A stretch of 64,000 nucleotides of DNA from Tepidimicrobium xylanilyticum (GTDB lineage Bacteria > Bacillota > Clostridia > Tissierellales > Tepidimicrobiaceae). Position numbers and translations under genes: made by a program. The notes under the pieces are model-generated. The model ran no database searches. It had not been told where the DNA came from and saw nothing but the letters and a program-made list of their open reading frames with translations. Location: positions 375,774 through 439,773 of the forward strand of contig NZ_FNNG01000001.1 of the NCBI RefSeq assembly GCF_900106765.1, in the 5' to 3' direction. Positions 60,327-64,000 of this stretch are shown piece by piece. Numbering within the stretch: position 1 is the first letter of the stretch; each line of letters opens with the position of its first letter.

Positions 60327-61928
60327 TTAATAGGTTATAGTTCTTGGTAGAACTTGAATGCTTTGTCTCTTAACAAATTTCCCAAATCCTGGTCTAACCT
60401 TAATGCCTTTAATTCCTCTAATATGTTGATCTATCAATTCAGGATGTTCTTTCCTATAGCTCTTTTCATATTCTTGGCTGTGTAGATTTGGAAACTCTTT
60501 AAATATTTCTGAATATCTTTCTTCTACGCCTTCAGGATACTTGTGAACAATTCTTTGTAATTCTTCGTCGCTTAAATCCTTCAAGGTGCTGCCTTCCACA
60601 TCTTCAAATACCAAATGACCTCTAACTATGGTCTTAACTACCTTTCCTTTTAACTCCATTCCTTCTAATGGTGTATACCCACACATGGAAGCTTGGTCTT
60701 TAAGGTCGATAGTCCATCTTTTTTCTAAATCTATGATGGTAAAGTCAGCATCTGAACCAATATGCATTGCACCCTTCTTTGGATATAATCCGTAGTGCTT
60801 AGCTGCATTAGTACTTAATATATCCACCATCTTGGACAAGGAAATTCTTCCCTTGTTATATCCTTCACTAACTATAATTGGCACCATAGTTTCTACTCCT
60901 GGTATCCCGGGGAAAGCAGTCCAGATGTTCATGCCCTTCTTATGCTTTTCACTTTCTATTTCATAAGGAGCATGGTCAGTAGCTATAAAATCTACGCTTC
61001 CATTATTTAAGCCTTCCCATAGCATTTCGTTATCCTTCTTTTCCCTTAAAGGTGGAGCAATTTTAGCTAATGGACCGTACTTAGTCATAGCTTCTTGATA
61101 ATTTAATGTTAGATAATGAGGACAAGTTTCACTAGTTACATTCAATCCTCTAGCTTTAGCTTCTCCTACCAATTTAGCTCCAATTCCTGTACTCATGTGG
61201 ACTATATGAAGTCTAGCACCTGTATCCTCAGCAAAGCTAATACCTAATTGAATGGCAACCTTTTCCGCTAGTTCCATTCTAGCTTCTGCCCAAGCAGGTC
61301 CGTCCATTCTACCTTCCCTTTGGAATTTCTTTACAAAATAGTCACACATAGCAAAGTTTTCAGCATGAATTCCTATTGGAAGCCCAGTTTCTGCTACAGC
61401 TTTAAAGGCTTCATACATTTCCGGATCAGAAACCCTCGGATAAGTTGGAACGGAAGGTGTCATATATACTTTAAAAGCTACGGCTCCAAAATCTGCCTGC
61501 TCTTTTACATTGTGTAACCAACCTTCTCTTACGTCTTCTCCAGTTACTCCTCCCCACATAGCATAATCTACTAGGGCTTGAGGTTCTACTAATTCGATTT
61601 TCAACTTCAACTGTTCAACACTTCTAGCCGATGGAACGGAGCAACAAGGCATATCTATAACAGTTGTAATACCGCCTCTTGCTGCTGCAGCCGAACCAGT
61701 TAGGAAATTCTCCCTATGTGGGAACCCCTGATACATGAAATGAGTATGAGAATCTATACAACCAGGTAGTGTTAAGTGACCGTTAGCATCTATGACCTCT
61801 TTAGCTTCTATGCCAACCACATTGTCTAAAAATCCAGCAATCTTTTCGTCTTTTACCAGTATATTGGTGATAACGGTATCATCTCCTTGTGGAATCCTGG
61901 CATTTTTAATAATTACATCATATACCAC
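60327..61928 (-). CDS. Dihydropyrimidinase/hydantoinase-family amidohydrolase; candidate xanthine amidohydrolase
   Basis: A 533-residue cyclic amidohydrolase of the dihydropyrimidinase/allantoinase group. Metal ligands are H61 and H63 (IDSHTHF), the carboxylated lysine K153 (AFKVYMTPS), H188 (GIHAEN), a His in LHIVHMSTG and Asp in FIATDHAPYE. About 70 extra C-terminal residues (from about 465, KYPEGVEERYSEIF to IQVLPRTITY) exceed the family's usual length and could carry a shell-docking segment. Start GTG at 61928 follows GGAGGGATATATT. Purine-ring opening of xanthine to the ureido acid is the predicted reaction; allantoin or hydantoin hydrolysis are alternatives. Confidence 0.9.
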   Translation of the reverse strand: MVYDVIIKNARIPQGDDTVITNILVKDEKIAGFLDNVVGIEAKEVIDANGHLTLPGCIDSHTHFMYQGFPHRENFLTGSAAAARGGITTVIDMPCCSVPSARSVEQLKLKIELVEPQALVDYAMWGGVTGEDVREGWLHNVKEQADFGAVAFKVYMTPSVPTYPRVSDPEMYEAFKAVAETGLPIGIHAENFAMCDYFVKKFQREGRMDGPAWAEARMELAEKVAIQLGISFAEDTGARLHIVHMSTGIGAKLVGEAKARGLNVTSETCPHYLTLNYQEAMTKYGPLAKIAPPLREKKDNEMLWEGLNNGSVDFIATDHAPYEIESEKHKKGMNIWTAFPGIPGVETMVPIIVSEGYNKGRISLSKMVDILSTNAAKHYGLYPKKGAMHIGSDADFTIIDLEKRWTIDLKDQASMCGYTPLEGMELKGKVVKTIVRGHLVFEDVEGSTLKDLSDEELQRIVHKYPEGVEERYSEIFKEFPNLHSQEYEKSYRKEHPELIDQHIRGIKGIKVRPGFGKFVKRQSIQVLPRTITY

Positions 61929-62233
61929 AATATATCCCTCCTATTATTTTTTTATTTCCCAGTAATATATTATCATGGAGAAAAAAAATATACCTTGTTG
62001 ATGTTTGATAAAAATGTATTTTCTATTTATACATTTAAATTAATTTTTTGTAAGTTTTTAATGATATCTATTTTAAGTCTATTATTAATTTATTCACAAT
62101 CCATCTAATAAATAGCTTCCCTAGAAAGATGAAGTATTCAACTTGTCACAAACTACTTAGAAATTTTCTTTCAAGATAAACTAATTCTTAAACCATTTCA
62201 CTTTGTTAAGTTCTAAAAGTTCCGTTTTGTATC
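61929..62233 (-). other. Leader region of the catabolic/BMC operon
   Basis: An AT-rich 305-base gap between the xanthine-type permease and the hydantoinase gene. On the minus strand TTGTGA, an 18-base spacer and TAAAAT is a possible promoter near 62100-62070, but not a strong one. I see no riboswitch or gene. Confidence 0.4.
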
Positions 62234-63589
62234 TTAATCTATAATTTCACTTACTGTATGTTGAGGACTTTCTTTTAATACCAAGCTAAGCAATAAAGCT
62301 ACAATTGTACCAGCTGAAATTCCTGAGCCAAATAAACTACCTAGAATTCCAGGAAGTTGCTCAACAACTTCAGGTCTAAAAGTAACCCCTAATCCTATTC
62401 CTAAAGCACTTGCAATAATTAATATGTTTCTATTATTAAGTTCAACTTGTAACAAAGTTTTAACACCTGAAACTGTAATTGTACCAAACATTAATATACT
62501 AGCACCACCAAGAACACATGAAGGCATGATAGATATAATTGTTGAAAATTTAGGGCAAAGACTCATGAAAATTAGTAATAAACCCGTAACAATACCTATA
62601 TGTTTTGATGCACATTTAGTAAGTGGGATTAACCCTACATTTTGGCTAAAGGATTGCACTGGACCTGAACCAATAAATGGACTTAGGAAAGAACCCACTG
62701 CATCAGCTCTAACACCTGCAACCATATCTTCATCTGTCATACTAGTTCCTGTAACTTGACCAAGTGTCTCCATAACCCCTACGGTTTCTATAATTGTAAC
62801 CAAATATCCTGCTAGGAATGGAACAACATATTTAAGTTCAAAATTAATTCCAAAGGGCAGTATTTTAGGTAATTGAATCCAGTCAGCTTCTGCTACTTGT
62901 GAGAAATCAACAAGCCCCATCGGAATACAAATTATATATCCTATTACAATCCCAATTAAAACAGCAGCTGTACTGATCATTCCTTTTCCATAAAGGTTTA
63001 ATAATAATACTAGAACAAATACAATTACAGCAACTAGCAAATATTTCACATCTCCATAGTTTGGATTACCTACCCCACCAGCAACCCAGTCAAAAGCTAC
63101 TGGCATCATAGACATTCCCATAAGTGAGATAACAGTACCTGTTACTGTTGGTGTAAATATTTTCATCAAAGGTTTTACAAAGAAGCTTAGGATAAATTCA
63201 AATATTGCTCCTAATACTGTTGCACCAAAATAAGCTGGTAATCCTCCTCCCATAGTATTGATAACTATATTAGCAGGTGGCACAAATCCAAAATCTGTTC
63301 CCATAACTGTTGGAAGTCCTACACCAATACGGAATTTTTTTGGTCCAATTCCTGCTGATTGTATTATAGATGTAATACCAGATGCAAGTAATCCTGCTGA
63401 TATTAAAAAAGCTGTCTCAACAACATTGCATCCTGCAATTCCTGCAATAATCAAAGGCACTGCAACAATACCACCAAAAGATGTTAAAATATTTTGGAAT
63501 CCTAAAATAATAGAAGTAAAAAACCCAGGTTTATCATGCACATCATAAAGTAACCCTAATTGTGATTTATCAACAACTTTATTTTCCAA
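62234..63589 (-). CDS. Uracil-xanthine permease family transporter (probable xanthine or urate permease)
   Basis: A 451-residue NCS2 nucleobase:cation symporter of the PbuX/UacT/UraA branch with about 14 spans. Diagnostic segments are FQNILTSFGGIVAVPLIIAG near residues 30-50, GVGLPTVMGTDFGFVPPA, and the signature GSGPVQSFSQNVGLIPLTK near 305-323, where the QNxGxxxxTK pattern sets xanthine/uracil branch specificity. Start TTG at 63589 follows GAGAGGTG. As the first gene of the purine island it is predicted to import xanthine (or urate). Confidence 0.92.
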   Translation of the reverse strand: MENKVVDKSQLGLLYDVHDKPGFFTSIILGFQNILTSFGGIVAVPLIIAGIAGCNVVETAFLISAGLLASGITSIIQSAGIGPKKFRIGVGLPTVMGTDFGFVPPANIVINTMGGGLPAYFGATVLGAIFEFILSFFVKPLMKIFTPTVTGTVISLMGMSMMPVAFDWVAGGVGNPNYGDVKYLLVAVIVFVLVLLLNLYGKGMISTAAVLIGIVIGYIICIPMGLVDFSQVAEADWIQLPKILPFGINFELKYVVPFLAGYLVTIIETVGVMETLGQVTGTSMTDEDMVAGVRADAVGSFLSPFIGSGPVQSFSQNVGLIPLTKCASKHIGIVTGLLLIFMSLCPKFSTIISIMPSCVLGGASILMFGTITVSGVKTLLQVELNNRNILIIASALGIGLGVTFRPEVVEQLPGILGSLFGSGISAGTIVALLLSLVLKESPQHTVSEIID

Positions 63590-64000
63590 TTATTTTCACC
63601 TCTCATTTTTTGGTTGAACACTAATATGATATTTTCATCTATATTTCCCAGCTTGCATATCCAGTAGTTAAATAAATCAAGCTATTAGTATCACCCCTTG
63701 CTTTCTCTAATCTTTACTAGTTATTAGGCCCAATAACTAAGATAAATAGATTTTTATATTTAATTGGCTTGATTCCCTATTATAAGCATTGTCTATACCT
63801 ATAAAAAGGGAAGTTGTACCAATTTTAGCTAAATTGTTGGGAACGTTTGCTGGTATGCTGTAATAGCAATGTTAAATATTTGATTGTTTATTATTAAACA
63901 ATCTAGGTGAAATTTAAAAGGTTGTCCGCATTATTTATCATAAAATAAAATACAACCAACTATTATTACTTATGTAAATATTTGCAAAATTCATTTTTTA
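63590..64000. other. Right-edge non-coding region
   Basis: A 410-base AT-rich stretch upstream of the permease. A hairpin GATTGTTTA/TAAACAATC (63882-63902) may end a gene beyond the window. No purine-type riboswitch aptamer and no clear sigma-54 site are visible. I see no gene. Confidence 0.5.

Noticed and set aside
60327-61928. Dedicated allantoinase of a urate pathway
   Set aside because: No urate oxidase, allantoate or ureidoglycolate genes are nearby, whereas the adjacent carbamoylase-type hydrolase, UbiD and formiminotransferase fit the imidazole route better.
63590-64000. Sigma-54 promoter upstream of the xanthine-type permease (TTGGTACAAC on the minus strand)
   Set aside because: The -12 GC is missing at the required 10-base spacing, unlike the clear site at 10553.

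Overview
The window comes from a low-GC, anaerobic, amino-acid and purine fermenting Firmicute, most likely a Tissierellia or Clostridia relative (inference). The signs are AT-rich codon use, strong GGAGG-type ribosome binding sites with frequent TTG and GTG starts, a spore-cortex-hydrolase-like protein, selenoprotein use, and many genes typical of purinolytic clostridia. Nearly all genes lie on the minus strand; the plus-strand exceptions are a cell wall hydrolase, a chemoreceptor and a small decayed sugar locus. I saw no rRNA, tRNA, CRISPR array or prophage.

Region 1 (1-13.6 kb) is a sigma-54 / LevR-type regulated sugar-PTS locus. A LevR-like activator is followed by a consensus -24/-12 promoter, mannose-family EIIA, EIIB, EIIC and EIID, a class I aldolase, an EamA exporter, a zinc alcohol dehydrogenase, a GrdB-like selenoprotein with an in-frame UGA, a GrdE-like partner whose pyruvoyl-forming Cys is replaced by Tyr, an aldehyde dehydrogenase and a GmhA-like SIS protein cut by the left edge. 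A Grd-type C-heteroatom reductase tied to a sugar PTS is not a pathway I recognise and is a strong candidate for something undescribed.

Region 2 (13.6-22.5 kb) is mixed. It has a c-di-AMP riboswitch-controlled SleB-like hydrolase, a MurJ flippase, an SLH/PrcB-type surface protein, a chemoreceptor, a TraB/GumN protein and a P1-family peptidase. Region 3 (22.6-30.5 kb) is a complete counterpart of the uncharacterised E. coli yhfSTUVWXYZ (php) operon with a self-overlapping promoter and operator. Region 4 (30.5-37.4 kb) has an aldolase pseudogene next to an intact FSA/TalC aldolase, then two LysM-anchored secreted nucleotidases on either side of a RAYT-type transposase.

Region 5 (37.4-63.6 kb) is a large purine fermentation island. 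In transcription order it encodes a xanthine-type permease, a hydantoinase-type amidohydrolase, a carbamoylase-type cysteine hydrolase, UbiX and UbiD, four bacterial microcompartment (BMC) shell proteins with a flavoprotein and a small unknown protein, an adenine-deaminase paralogue, a purine permease, a xanthine dehydrogenase whose Mo subunit is split in two, an adenine deaminase, a chemoreceptor, a set of selenium-dependent Mo-hydroxylase accessory genes (yqeC, mocA, yqeB, xdhC), a ModE-like regulator with a FecBCD/MolBCA-type ABC importer, and formiminotransferase. The first enzymes can be laid, in gene order, onto the classical anaerobic xanthine route: xanthine, 4-ureido-5-imidazolecarboxylate, 4-amino-5-imidazolecarboxylate, 4-aminoimidazole, imidazolone, formiminoglycine. 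This suggests a microcompartment-housed xanthine fermentation with specific, testable gene assignments. Three related inverted-repeat elements sit in gaps of this island.
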